Source: JBEKTY01 sp049515555 (lineage in GTDB: Bacteria; Planctomycetota; Planctomycetia; Pirellulales; Thermoguttaceae). Taken from it: 51,213 nucleotides of DNA. The notes beneath the pieces were generated by a model. The model saw only the letters and a list, made by a program, of their open reading frames with translations, did no database searches and had not been told where the DNA came from. The number at the start of each line of letters is the position of its first letter. Position 1 is the first letter of the stretch. The stretch lies in assembly GCA_049515555.1 (NCBI GenBank), contig JBEKTY010000041.1, positions 1 to 51,213 of the forward strand. The letters run 5' to 3'. Positions 26,237 through 35,400 of this stretch are shown in pieces. The translations under genes and the position numbers were made by a program.

Positions 26237-28297
26237 TCACTCCGCGGTGCCAAGCAGCTTCTGCAAGACAGACTCCGGCGGTTCTGCCTTGCCAACGATT
26301 CGGTAACGCAGCGGCTGCCCGTGGTCGGGCCGGTCGACCGTACCGTCGGCTTGCACGGTGAGCGTGGCCCACTTTCCCTTCTCGAAATCGAACGTCACCC
26401 CATCATCCTCCAGTAGCCGGCAAGGTCGCAAATTGTCCCCGTACGCGGCCAGGTGGATGGCGAAGACGGTCTCTTTGTCGATCCCGAGCAACGGTTCCGC
26501 CAGCGGCAGCAACGTGCAATGGCGGATGAACACCGGTGGCTGCTCCGCCGTTGCCGTAACGACATGGTGCTGGCCGCCCGGCAAAGCCTGTCCGGTCCAG
26601 AAATCGCGCCACGTTCCATCGGGCAGATAGACCTCGCGGTTCCAGGCGGTTGTGGCATCTTGGTGCAGCGGCCTCTGGATGATCGTGATGTTCCGAAAAG
26701 CGATGTGCCGCGCCCCCGTGGAAGCATGGGCTTTGCCGATGTAAAGCGAGTACGTTCCGGCCGTGGGGAGTGTGGCCCGGACGACGCCGACTTGCCAACC
26801 GCCAGTCGCCGGAAGTTCGTCGACATGAAACTCGGGGACCTCCTGGCCCGCGGGCGTCCAGAGGCGGATTCCCGCGCTGCCGGCGTCGCTGCGGTAAGCG
26901 AATCGCAAGGTGCACGGCCCGGCCTGACTCTCCACGGGCGACCTCGCACCCTTAATGCCCAGGCCGTCGAATTCCATAGCAAGCTCGATTGCGTCGCTGT
27001 CGGCCGTAATGCGGCAGGGACCGTTCAGAGGCCGGAATTGCTTCACATCGTTAACAATCTGGCGACGGTACGTGCTAAAGGAGTTGGCGTCGGTCAGCGG
27101 GGCGACAAGCAGGTCGGCCCCGAGCATCCACTCGTCGTCGACGTGCCAGGTGTTGCTATCCTGCGGCCAGTCGGCAACCAGCGGGCGGAGCGGAGCGATT
27201 CCCTTGCGGTGATAGTCGCTGTACGCCTGGTAGAGATACGGCACAAGCATCATGGGCAGGCGGTTGAAGTGCCGAGTGATCTTGAGGAAGGGGTTTTCGT
27301 CTGGCAAGAGCTGGTGGTGCTCGTTGGCCGAGAGGTTCGGTTGCTGCCAGGGGAAGTGGGGGAATTGCCAGCCGTTATAGAGCATCCGTGCCGAAAAGGC
27401 TGCGGCGGACACGCGCAACGTCCAGTCGCGCTGATTGCCGGCATCGCGCACCTCGGGCGTCCAGAGGAGCCCCTGGACGCCAGCGCTGAGGTTGTAGCGG
27501 ATGTAATCGGGAAAGTCGTACTCGTCGCTGTAGACCACCATCGGCACGGGGGCCGCCCACGCATGGCTCGCGCGGACCAGCCCCAACGTCCGCCGGTTCT
27601 CCTGGCGGAACGCGTCGGCGATGGCCTGCGCCCCGAGCCGACCAAGCAGGTTGTGCATCTGGTCGCCGTCCGCGCCGCTAGGGAAGGCGGTGAACTCGGG
27701 GAACTGCCATTCCTCGTTGGCCCCGGCGGTGTTGCCGGAGCCGTCCACCTCGTCGAGTTTGAAGCCGGCGATTCCCCTGCGGATGAAATTTTCGCGAAGG
27801 AATTCGGCATAAATCCGGCGCACCTGGGGATCGGCCAGATCCGGCACGACCCCGTGCCAAACCTCGAAATCGCCGTGGCGCGTGCCCAACAGCGGCAGCA
27901 AGGGCGACTCGGGGTCGATATACGCTTGGCACCAGAGGTTCAGGTCGTAGCCCAGGCGGCGGATCGGCTGGGCCACCCACGATGCCTTGGAGAATCCCCA
28001 GGGCTCGGCCCCGCAAAGCTCGTTGTACCAACCGCGTCCGAGCATCAACCCGAGGCTGTTCTTGCCGGGTTTTAACAGATGGGTGAGATCATACGTGTTG
28101 TAGAGCGCCCGTTTGTTGTAATCGGTGACGCCGGGGGCCAAGGCTCCGCCGTCGATCCCTTGCTCGAAGTCAGGGCGTCGCCGCCGTAGGAAACTTGGAT
28201 CGTTTCGTCCGACAGGACCTTGCCGGAATCCCAAACGTCTCTGTCGCCCCGGCACACCTGGAGCTGATACGCGGTTTGACGTGCATTTGGGCCACAT
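26237..28297 (-). CDS. Chimeric reading frame: GH78 N-terminal piece joined to GH31 enzyme
   Basis: The frame is open over 686 residues. The first recognisable part (about 28155-27965) is a GH78 rhamnosidase N-domain: GVTDYNKRALYNTYDLTHLL and GWYNELCGAEPWGFSKA. Near 27960 it switches to a GH31 barrel (IRRLGYDLNLWCQAYIDPES), with the nucleophile Asp in GFKLDEVDG (codon 27754-27752) and the later LSAGVQGLLWTPEVRD segment. A CBM6/35-like insert and the GH31 C-terminal sandwich (LLEDDGVTFDFEKG) follow. GH31 enzymes are alpha-glucosidases or alpha-xylosidases. The N-terminal GH31 sandwich and the start of the barrel are missing and replaced by rhamnosidase sequence, so the product is probably inactive. 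Confidence 0.7.
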   Translation of the reverse strand: MWPKCTSNRVSAPGVPGRQRRLGFRQGPVGRNDPSFLRRRRPDFEQGIDGGALAPGVTDYNKRALYNTYDLTHLLKPGKNSLGLMLGRGWYNELCGAEPWGFSKASWVAQPIRRLGYDLNLWCQAYIDPESPLLPLLGTRHGDFEVWHGVVPDLADPQVRRIYAEFLRENFIRRGIAGFKLDEVDGSGNTAGANEEWQFPEFTAFPSGADGDQMHNLLGRLGAQAIADAFRQENRRTLGLVRASHAWAAPVPMVVYSDEYDFPDYIRYNLSAGVQGLLWTPEVRDAGNQRDWTLRVSAAAFSARMLYNGWQFPHFPWQQPNLSANEHHQLLPDENPFLKITRHFNRLPMMLVPYLYQAYSDYHRKGIAPLRPLVADWPQDSNTWHVDDEWMLGADLLVAPLTDANSFSTYRRQIVNDVKQFRPLNGPCRITADSDAIELAMEFDGLGIKGARSPVESQAGPCTLRFAYRSDAGSAGIRLWTPAGQEVPEFHVDELPATGGWQVGVVRATLPTAGTYSLYIGKAHASTGARHIAFRNITIIQRPLHQDATTAWNREVYLPDGTWRDFWTGQALPGGQHHVVTATAEQPPVFIRHCTLLPLAEPLLGIDKETVFAIHLAAYGDNLRPCRLLEDDGVTFDFEKGKWATLTVQADGTVDRPDHGQPLRYRIVGKAEPPESVLQKLLGTAE

Positions 28298-31200
28298 CCG
28301 ACGTCTTGCCAGAAGAAGCGCGGCCTGGGCACGTCAACGCCCAGCGGCTCGGAAAGGTATTCGACACGCAGGTTGGCCGGGCTGAGCGAACCCGCCGCCG
28401 GCTCATCCGCCCGTGCCGGCAACATCACGGCAGCGAGTGCCAACGACGCAACCCATGGTAAAGTGCGTGAAACTTCCATTCGTTTCTTCCTTGCGGCAGC
28501 CTGCCTTCGATCATCTCGATCCGCAGCAGCGTGAACGAATAGGCCGGGAAAGTCCATGTCGCGGCGGAGTCCGTGATTTTCAACTTCTTGTGCTCGATGC
28601 GCCTTGGCGAACCGCAAGAGATCGGCCGCGATCGGCACCTTCCGGCCGATGGGCTCGTCCGGCCGGAACAGCCGATCGAGCTTCTCGTCGGTCTCCTCGC
28701 TCGCCCAGGAGTCGCCCATGACGAAGACGACGTCTGGATACTTCGCCCAAACGGCCCGGGCAACGGCCTTGAACTTCTCGGCATGCTCGGCGTTTGGTCC
28801 TTCTTCATTGCCGAATTCGATGTACTTCAGCGCATAAGGCCGAGGATGCCCATGCTGGGCTCGCAGCGCGCCCCAGCGCGAATCGGTCGGCCCGTTTGCA
28901 TACTCCAACAACTCGACGTAGTCCTGCGGCGACTCGTCGCTGCGCACGCCGACCACGCCGATGACGCCGATCGCCCGGGCCAGGTCGAGGAACTCGAAGA
29001 TGCCGAACCCGTGCGCTGGGAATGGGTTGAAGGTGCCGATGAAGGGCATCCGCAGGTCCCTCGGGCCGATCATGTTCTTCCAGCGGTAGGTGTCCTTCAT
29101 GATTGTGTCGCTGATCATGCCACCGTTGTAGCGGATGACGCGCGGGTGCATTCCGCGAATCGCCTCGACCAGCTCTTTCTTGACGGGCAGCCCTTCGTAG
29201 CGACCCCAAGGCCCCGGCTGGAGAAACGCGTAGCCCATCGTGACGGCGCCCGGGCTCTTAAGCGTGATTGCGAAGCTGCCCAGGGCCGATGCGGCGGGCG
29301 TCAGTGTAAACTCGATTTTCTCGAAACCGCGAACCAGACCATCGTGCGAACGGCCGACCGGCAGGATTTTTTCGGCCAGCACCGCCCCGTCCGGGCCGCG
29401 CAGAGAGACATGCAACTCTTGTGGCTTCTCGCAGCGGACGCGGAGCAGGCCCTCGTAGGGCTTGCCGGCTTCGAGCCGGATTCCCCGGCGGAACAGGCCC
29501 AGATTGCCGATGCCCACCTCGCCCTCGCCATCGAGGAATTCGATCCGCTGATCCTGAAGCCCGTTGAAGGGCAGGTCCGTAGAGAGTGTGAAGCGTGCCC
29601 GGGCGTTTCCACCGACGATGGGCCACCAATAAGAGCTTACCTGCCGGTCGCCGGTGATTCGCCGGTGGATCTCCGCTTGCACCTCGGGCGAAAACTGATC
29701 GAGCGGCACGCATTGGGAACCGACATCGACGCGTACTCCGTCCTTCCATCCCTCGAATGTCTCGCGGCGATCGCCCCGTTCGACGCCAAAGCTCACCAAC
29801 TTTACGCTCCCGTCTCGCATGCGCCGCAGGTAGAGGTACTTCTTCAATGGCGGAGGTACCGGCATCAAGTCGTCGATGTCGACATGCTCCTCGAAATCCT
29901 GTCCATGCAGAAGCTGGCTGCAGACGCCGCCGTAGGTCTGATAATTGAGGTCCTCGAAGTTGAATCCGATGAGGTCCGGGCTCAACCGGTCCAGGATGTG
30001 ATTGCGGACGCGAATCGTGGCCTGCGGCGGCTCGGCGCGAGAAGTCGATGAAGGGATTACGCGGGCCTTCAAGCGGAGCACGCTGACCGAATTGGCCGGG
30101 AAGCTGTGCGTCAAACGCGGCCCCGCGTTGTTGATTTGTTCCTGCTTAGGGACTATTTTGGTCGGGTGCTCCACGGTATTCTGGTCGTCGGGCTGGCCGG
30201 TCAGGACCTCGACCGTTATCGCCTGGGCGTAGTACGAAGTCGAACCGTAACAAGTGGCGGCGTCGTAGCCAATGAGGTTCGGTTGCCAGGGACCAACGTG
30301 ATGGGCGTTCACAAACAACGGCGCGTAACAGTTCATCACGACCGCCTCGCTGTTTCGCTGCAAGGCCGTCAGCCACGCCGCGTCGCACAGCGCCGCGCGG
30401 AACGTCGACGTATACTTCCCTTCACTGGTGGCCCACTCGCCCACAAAGACGGGCGGCACTTTCCCGTCGCGGTGATCGTACATATCCGTCTTCCGCAGCA
30501 TGGTCTCCGGCCTGGCATACAGGTGCTCATCCACGATATCGGCCCTGCGCGTGGGGACGTCACAGGTCGCAATCACCTTGATCTCGGGGTACTTGGCCTT
30601 GATCGCGTCATAGAAAGCTGCGAAGCGCTGCGGATAGCCGAAACCTCCGTCCTCGTTGCCGATCTCGACGTAGCGGAGCCGGAAGGGCGCCGGGTGGCCG
30701 TCGGCGGCGCGCCTTGCGCCCCAGGTCGTCTTCACGTCGCCGGTGACGTACTCGATTTCGTCGAGCACATCCTGGACGAACTGCTTCATTTGCTCCGGCG
30801 TGGCCACTTCCGGCAGGACCGAGAACCCGGCATAGATGCCCAGGATCGGCTCCATGTGCAGGTCTTCGCACCACTCGAGGAATTCCAAGAGGCCGAAGCC
30901 GTCGCTGGAAAAGTAATTCCAGCATGAAACGTGCCCCGGGCGCTCTTCGACGGGGCCGATCATCTTCTTCCAATCGAAACGGTCGTCGATGTGGTAACCT
31001 TCCAGGTAACCTCCGCCAGGGAAGCGGAGGAACCGCGGATTCAGCCCGGCCAGTTTTTCCATGATGTCGATCCGCGTGCCGTTGGGACCGTTCTTGTAGG
31101 TCGGCGGGAAGAGAGAGACGAAGCCCAGCCAGACCGTTCCTGGTGGTTTCATCGACACGACAAAACGGTTTGCGGTCGATACCGGCACATTGCCCGTGGT

Positions 31201-31806
31201 CAGTTCCACCTGATACTTCTTCCAGGCGGCGCCGACATGCGGAATCTCGGCCCGGGCAAAGGTTGTTTTTCCGTCGTTGGTTTTGATCGACAGCACGAGC
31301 GGCCCGGAGAACCCTCTGCCGGCACGGGCCCAGACGGCGGCGCGATATTTCGTTTTGGGCCAGACAGGAATTCCCCAGTAGCCATCGTTGGCCACGCCCA
31401 CCGGAGAACTCTCGCTGGCCTGGTGGGCGTCCAGTCGCAGGCTGGTCGTCAGGCCGGTCGTGTTGACCGGATTCGAAGCATCCAACTGCATCGATGCGCT
31501 GGCCGCGCCGCTCTTGACCAAGGACCAATGAGCGACGCTTTCGACCAAGGAATAGTGGATAGCGTCACCCTTCATGCCATGGAAGGCCCGGTTCTGGATG
31601 AGTTCGGCGTAAAGTCCACCGTCATAGGAATGATTGATCTCCTCGGTCATCAAACCGTAGAAGAGCGGCCCGATCTTCGCGCCGGGCGTGTCCGCATCGA
31701 CCGTAATACTTGCCGGTGTGGCCGCGTGGGCGGGGACACCCAGAGCAAGAAGGATCGACAATGCACACCACGCACCAAGCAATGGGCGTAAACCAAGACG
31801 ATTCAT
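28072..31806 (-). CDS. Tandem GH51 alpha-L-arabinofuranosidase, read through into GH78
   Basis: From ATG 31806 (GGAG 8 bases upstream; signal peptide to VPAHA) one frame stays open for 1244 residues. Module 1 (about 25-585) is GH51 with acid/base E385 in YVEIGNEDGG and candidate nucleophile E457 in VFVGEWATSEG, closing with SFPANSVSVLRLKAR. Module 2 starts near 590 (ILDRLSPDLIGFNFEDLNYQ) with E1001 in YIEFGNEEG, but breaks off near 28575 before a nucleophile. The GH51-style tail (TWTFPAYSFTLLRIE) appears just downstream in a different frame. The original frame instead runs on into the GH78 leader. Module 1 also seems to lack part of its C-terminal sandwich near 30220 (YYAQ joined to ITVEVLTG). 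Module 1 could still be active. Confidence 0.75.
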   Translation of the reverse strand: MNRLGLRPLLGAWCALSILLALGVPAHAATPASITVDADTPGAKIGPLFYGLMTEEINHSYDGGLYAELIQNRAFHGMKGDAIHYSLVESVAHWSLVKSGAASASMQLDASNPVNTTGLTTSLRLDAHQASESSPVGVANDGYWGIPVWPKTKYRAAVWARAGRGFSGPLVLSIKTNDGKTTFARAEIPHVGAAWKKYQVELTTGNVPVSTANRFVVSMKPPGTVWLGFVSLFPPTYKNGPNGTRIDIMEKLAGLNPRFLRFPGGGYLEGYHIDDRFDWKKMIGPVEERPGHVSCWNYFSSDGFGLLEFLEWCEDLHMEPILGIYAGFSVLPEVATPEQMKQFVQDVLDEIEYVTGDVKTTWGARRAADGHPAPFRLRYVEIGNEDGGFGYPQRFAAFYDAIKAKYPEIKVIATCDVPTRRADIVDEHLYARPETMLRKTDMYDHRDGKVPPVFVGEWATSEGKYTSTFRAALCDAAWLTALQRNSEAVVMNCYAPLFVNAHHVGPWQPNLIGYDAATCYGSTSYYAQAITVEVLTGQPDDQNTVEHPTKIVPKQEQINNAGPRLTHSFPANSVSVLRLKARVIPSSTSRAEPPQATIRVRNHILDRLSPDLIGFNFEDLNYQTYGGVCSQLLHGQDFEEHVDIDDLMPVPPPLKKYLYLRRMRDGSVKLVSFGVERGDRRETFEGWKDGVRVDVGSQCVPLDQFSPEVQAEIHRRITGDRQVSSYWWPIVGGNARARFTLSTDLPFNGLQDQRIEFLDGEGEVGIGNLGLFRRGIRLEAGKPYEGLLRVRCEKPQELHVSLRGPDGAVLAEKILPVGRSHDGLVRGFEKIEFTLTPAASALGSFAITLKSPGAVTMGYAFLQPGPWGRYEGLPVKKELVEAIRGMHPRVIRYNGGMISDTIMKDTYRWKNMIGPRDLRMPFIGTFNPFPAHGFGIFEFLDLARAIGVIGVVGVRSDESPQDYVELLEYANGPTDSRWGALRAQHGHPRPYALKYIEFGNEEGPNAEHAEKFKAVARAVWAKYPDVVFVMGDSWASEETDEKLDRLFRPDEPIGRKVPIAADLLRFAKAHRAQEVENHGLRRDMDFPGLFVHAAADRDDRRQAAARKKRMEVSRTLPWVASLALAAVMLPARADEPAAGSLSPANLRVEYLSEPLGVDVPRPRFFWQDVGCGPNARQTAYQLQVCRGDRDVWDSGKVLSDETIQVSYGGDALTSSKGSTAEPWPPASPITTNGRSTTRMISPIC
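28165..28479 (-). pseudogene. GH78 alpha-L-rhamnosidase 5' end
   Basis: ATG 28479 has AAGGA about 9 bases upstream and opens a signal peptide (MEVSRTLPWVASLALAAVML, cleaved near ARADE). The typical GH78 opening then follows: SPANLRVEYLSEPLGVDVPR, an aromatic-rich sandwich and VSYGGDAL. After about 28165 the frame loses similarity; the next GH78 piece appears in another frame from about 28155. Roughly 100 residues appear to be missing between them, and the catalytic domain is absent altogether. The start lies within the tail of the GH51 reading frame. Confidence 0.65.
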
Positions 31807-31861
31807 AAGGAGATCTCCGGTATGGATTCCGCGCAACAACGGTACGGATCGAAGTCCAGGG

Positions 31862-32119
31862 TTAGGTATTGTGACGGTCATGGTGTCTCCGTCGTTTGTC
31901 CACTGTTTGGTTCAAACCATCTGCGCACCGCAACGCCAGATCGTACTGGTCGATGCCGACCAGCGTGGCCCCCAGTACCGCCGCGATGGTGTTGATGGCC
32001 TCGTGCAACTCGTCGCCATGGCTCGCGGGTCCGCCACGCCCCTCCCAGGCTGAAGTGTATAAGACCAGAAGCCCGATCAAGCCGGCGATCCCGGCCAAGC
32101 GTTTTGCGAGCCAAATCAT
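31862..32119 (-). CDS. Small single-span membrane protein, unknown
   Basis: 85 residues from ATG 32119, with AAGGATGGGG just upstream. It has one N-terminal hydrophobic segment (LAGIAGLIGLLVLYTSA), then a soluble part ending in a His/Arg-rich tail. It stops 55 bases before the GH51 start on the same strand and could be its first operon partner. I do not recognise a family. The reasonable start, the hydrophobic profile and the position between divergent large genes argue for a real gene, but the short length keeps confidence low. Confidence 0.45.
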   Translation of the reverse strand: MIWLAKRLAGIAGLIGLLVLYTSAWEGRGGPASHGDELHEAINTIAAVLGATLVGIDQYDLALRCADGLNQTVDKRRRHHDRHNT

Positions 32120-32411
32120 ATCGCCCCATCCTTTTCGAGGCGTCTCAGAACACACCCCCCATCATATCCAGTTTATGGAATCCTCCAACACCTCAAAATC
32201 AAACCTCGCCACTGGCGAATTTCGCAAATTCAGGCGAGCGGCTGTCATCCATCCCTTTTGGACGTTTTGTATCCTCGGCACAAGTTGTTACCAGCTAGGG
32301 CGGCAACTAAACTTGACAGAATGAAGCGTATTCCCGGGAAGCCCGAGTCCGCGAGACTTCCATCGACGTTTGTCCGTTGCCCGGCGCGATTGAAGACATT
32401 GAAAGGTAACC

Positions 32412-35400
32412 ATGAGAAACTATCGAAGTCGGATTTCCTTGGCGGTGACTGCCGCAATCTGGGTTGCCGGGACCTTGAACGCCGTTGCCGAAAGTCCGCG
32501 GCCGGTTCCCCCGGTCAGGGACGGCCTGGCCTGCTGGTACGATGCGGCGGTCGGCATCGTGACCGACGCCAAGGGCGTGGTACAGGGTTGGCAAGATCTT
32601 TCGGGCAACGGCCACGACGCGACCTTGGCCGCCGGCGAGCCCCGCCTGGCGGCGAACCAGATCCAAGCGAAACCGGCGATCCAGTTCCGCACGACCGCCG
32701 GCCCCTGCGGCCTCAACCTGGAACGGCCGCTGTTCGTCGAGCAGCAGTACGTCGTCGTACGTTCGCCCCATGCCACGTGGAGCAGCGACGGCTGCTTCCT
32801 CGGCCGCCGCTGGAAGCGCGCGTCGAGCTATCGCCTAGGCAGGAACACGACCCGCTTCTGGGGCGATCAGTACCCGATCGTCGTTTCGAAGAACGGCAAG
32901 ACAATCGCCGAGCCGCCGTTCGACCTCGGGCCCATCACCGAGTACATGATCCTCAAGATCGACGTCAATGACGGGGACATGAGCAACAACACGTACCAGA
33001 TTGGTATGGCGGATGGGGCCTCGTGCGATTGCGACATCGCCGAGATCCTCGGCTTCCGAACCATACTTTCGCCGGCGGACGAGCAGCGCGTGGGCGGCTA
33101 CCTGGCGGCCAAGTACGGCATCGCGACAACCTATCCGGCCTATTCCGCTGGCGGCGCCAGTACATCGGGCGACTCGGGCATCGACACCCCCGTCCATTCC
33201 CACCGTCCCGCCCCCGCGGCAACACTGCCTTCGCCGAAGCTCACCATGACGAAAGGATTGGTCTGTTGGTTCGACGCCGCGGCCGGCGTCGTTGCGGACG
33301 ACAAGGGGAACGTGCGCACCTGGGAAGACCTGTCCGGCCGGGGGCATCATGCAAAGGCCGGCGGCGGCACGGCGCCCACGCTTGCGCCGCACCAGCTTGG
33401 CCCCAAGCCCGCGGTTCAATTCCGAAAGGGCTGGCTTGCGCTCGACGGCGAGTTCTTCGCCAAGGAACACTATCTCGTGATCCGTTCTCCCGGGGCGAAG
33501 TGGAGCGGAGCGGGCGGCCTGCTCGGGCGGCTCAAGGGCCGCGGCTCCAGCTACAACACCTGGGCCAACGACACCGGCTTCTGGCAGGATCATTTTCCGG
33601 CGGCCGTTTCCAGGAACGGGGCCGTGCTGCCGGGACCTGCGTTCGACTGTTCGCCGCTTCGGAAGTTCATAGTCCTCAAGATCGTCGTCGACGCCAACAA
33701 TGAGACTCCGTCCGTCTACGCGATCGGTAATAACGACGGCTTGGCGTACTGCGATTTCGATGTTGCCGAGATCCTTGGTTACCAGTCCCTGCTGTCGCCC
33801 GCAGAAGAAGCATTGGTCGGTGGCTACCTGGCGGCCAAGTACGGCATCGAGACGGCGTACCCGACTTTGGGAGCGAAGCCGCTGGAACTGCGGCCCGAGG
33901 AAAGGGCTGCCGCGAAGTACCAGGGTTGGCGACACTCGGGCTCCCTGTGGCTGCTCACAACGCCGGAAGGCGCGAACTTGCCCGCAACGGTTGCCGAGGA
34001 GAACTTCCCCGTCCTTGTGCGATTGGATAAGGACTCCTTCGACTTCGCCGAGGCCCGGGCCGAGGGCGCGGACGTCCGCTTTGCCACACCGACCGGCGTG
34101 CCCTTGGCCTACCAAATCGATCAGTGGGACGCCATGTCCGCAGTGGCATCGATCTGGATCCGGGTACCGGCGATCCGCGGCAACGCCCGGCAGGAAATCA
34201 AGATGTACTGGGGCAAGGCCGACGCGCCGACCGAGTCCAGTGGCCCGGCGGTGTTCAACAAGTCCAACGGTTATCTGAGTGTCTGGCACATGAACGACCC
34301 GGTCCACGACGATGCGGGCATGGTCCAGTCCAAGGATCAGGACACCACAGGTTCTGATGGAATGATCGGCCGTGCCAGGCATTTTGCCGGCGTCAAGGGG
34401 ATCGATTGCGGAGGGCGAATCCGGACCTATCCCTTCGCCTCCAGCCCGCACACGTCCGAAGCGTGGGTCAAGGCCGACCGGTTCAACACGACGATCCTGA
34501 GCTGGGGTAAACAGGATATGGTCAACCTGCGCGTGGCGCCCACGCCGGCGCATTTTGCCGTCGAGGCCGGCCAAACGAGAATTCACGCCGCCGGCGCCGT
34601 CCCGAAGTCGCAGTGGGTTCACCTGGCGTACACGTACGACGGCCAGAACGGCCGGATCTTCGTGAACGGCCAGCCGCAGGTTGCCTCCCCTACTCCGGCG
34701 CCGTCCGCGCTGGCGATTATGACGCCGGTCCGGATGCAGATCGGCGCCGGCTTCGTCGGCGACCTGGACGAAGTGCGCATCTCGAACCAGGCACGCTCCG
34801 CCGACTGGCTGAAACTTCAGTACGCAAACCAGAAGCGGTTGCAGACGCTGGTCGGGCCCCTGGTGCAACCGGGCTCCGAGTTCGCGGTCTCACAGAAAGA
34901 GGTTTCGCTGTTGGAAGGTCAGTCTGCCACCGTGACGGCCCGGGCCGGCGGCGCGCAGAAACTCTATTGGCTCATCGACCGCGGCGGGCAGAAGACCCTT
35001 GCAGCGACAGACCGTTTCCATTTCACGATCGATGCCGGCCGGGTCGTGCGGGACCAGTCGTGGATCCTGCGGTTCGTAGCCGTCTATGCCGACGGCGTGA
35101 AGGCTTTGGACATTCCCGTGACGATTCGCAAGGATATTCCGGACCCGGCGGTCGCCTTCAGCGCGCCGTCGACCTGGGATGGCCGCAGGACGATCGAGAT
35201 CGTGCCGCAGATATCCAATCTTGAGGCCATGCGAGCCAAGGGAGCGGGCCAACTGAAATACGATTGGACCGTCTCGAGCATTGTCGAGTCGAAGGAGATC
35301 CTGCCCGGAAAGCTCGTCCTGCGCCGTGCACGAAACAGCGGACCACTGGCGGTGACGGTTGCCGTGAGCAACGGCGGCGAGCCGGTCGTCCGAACCGTCG

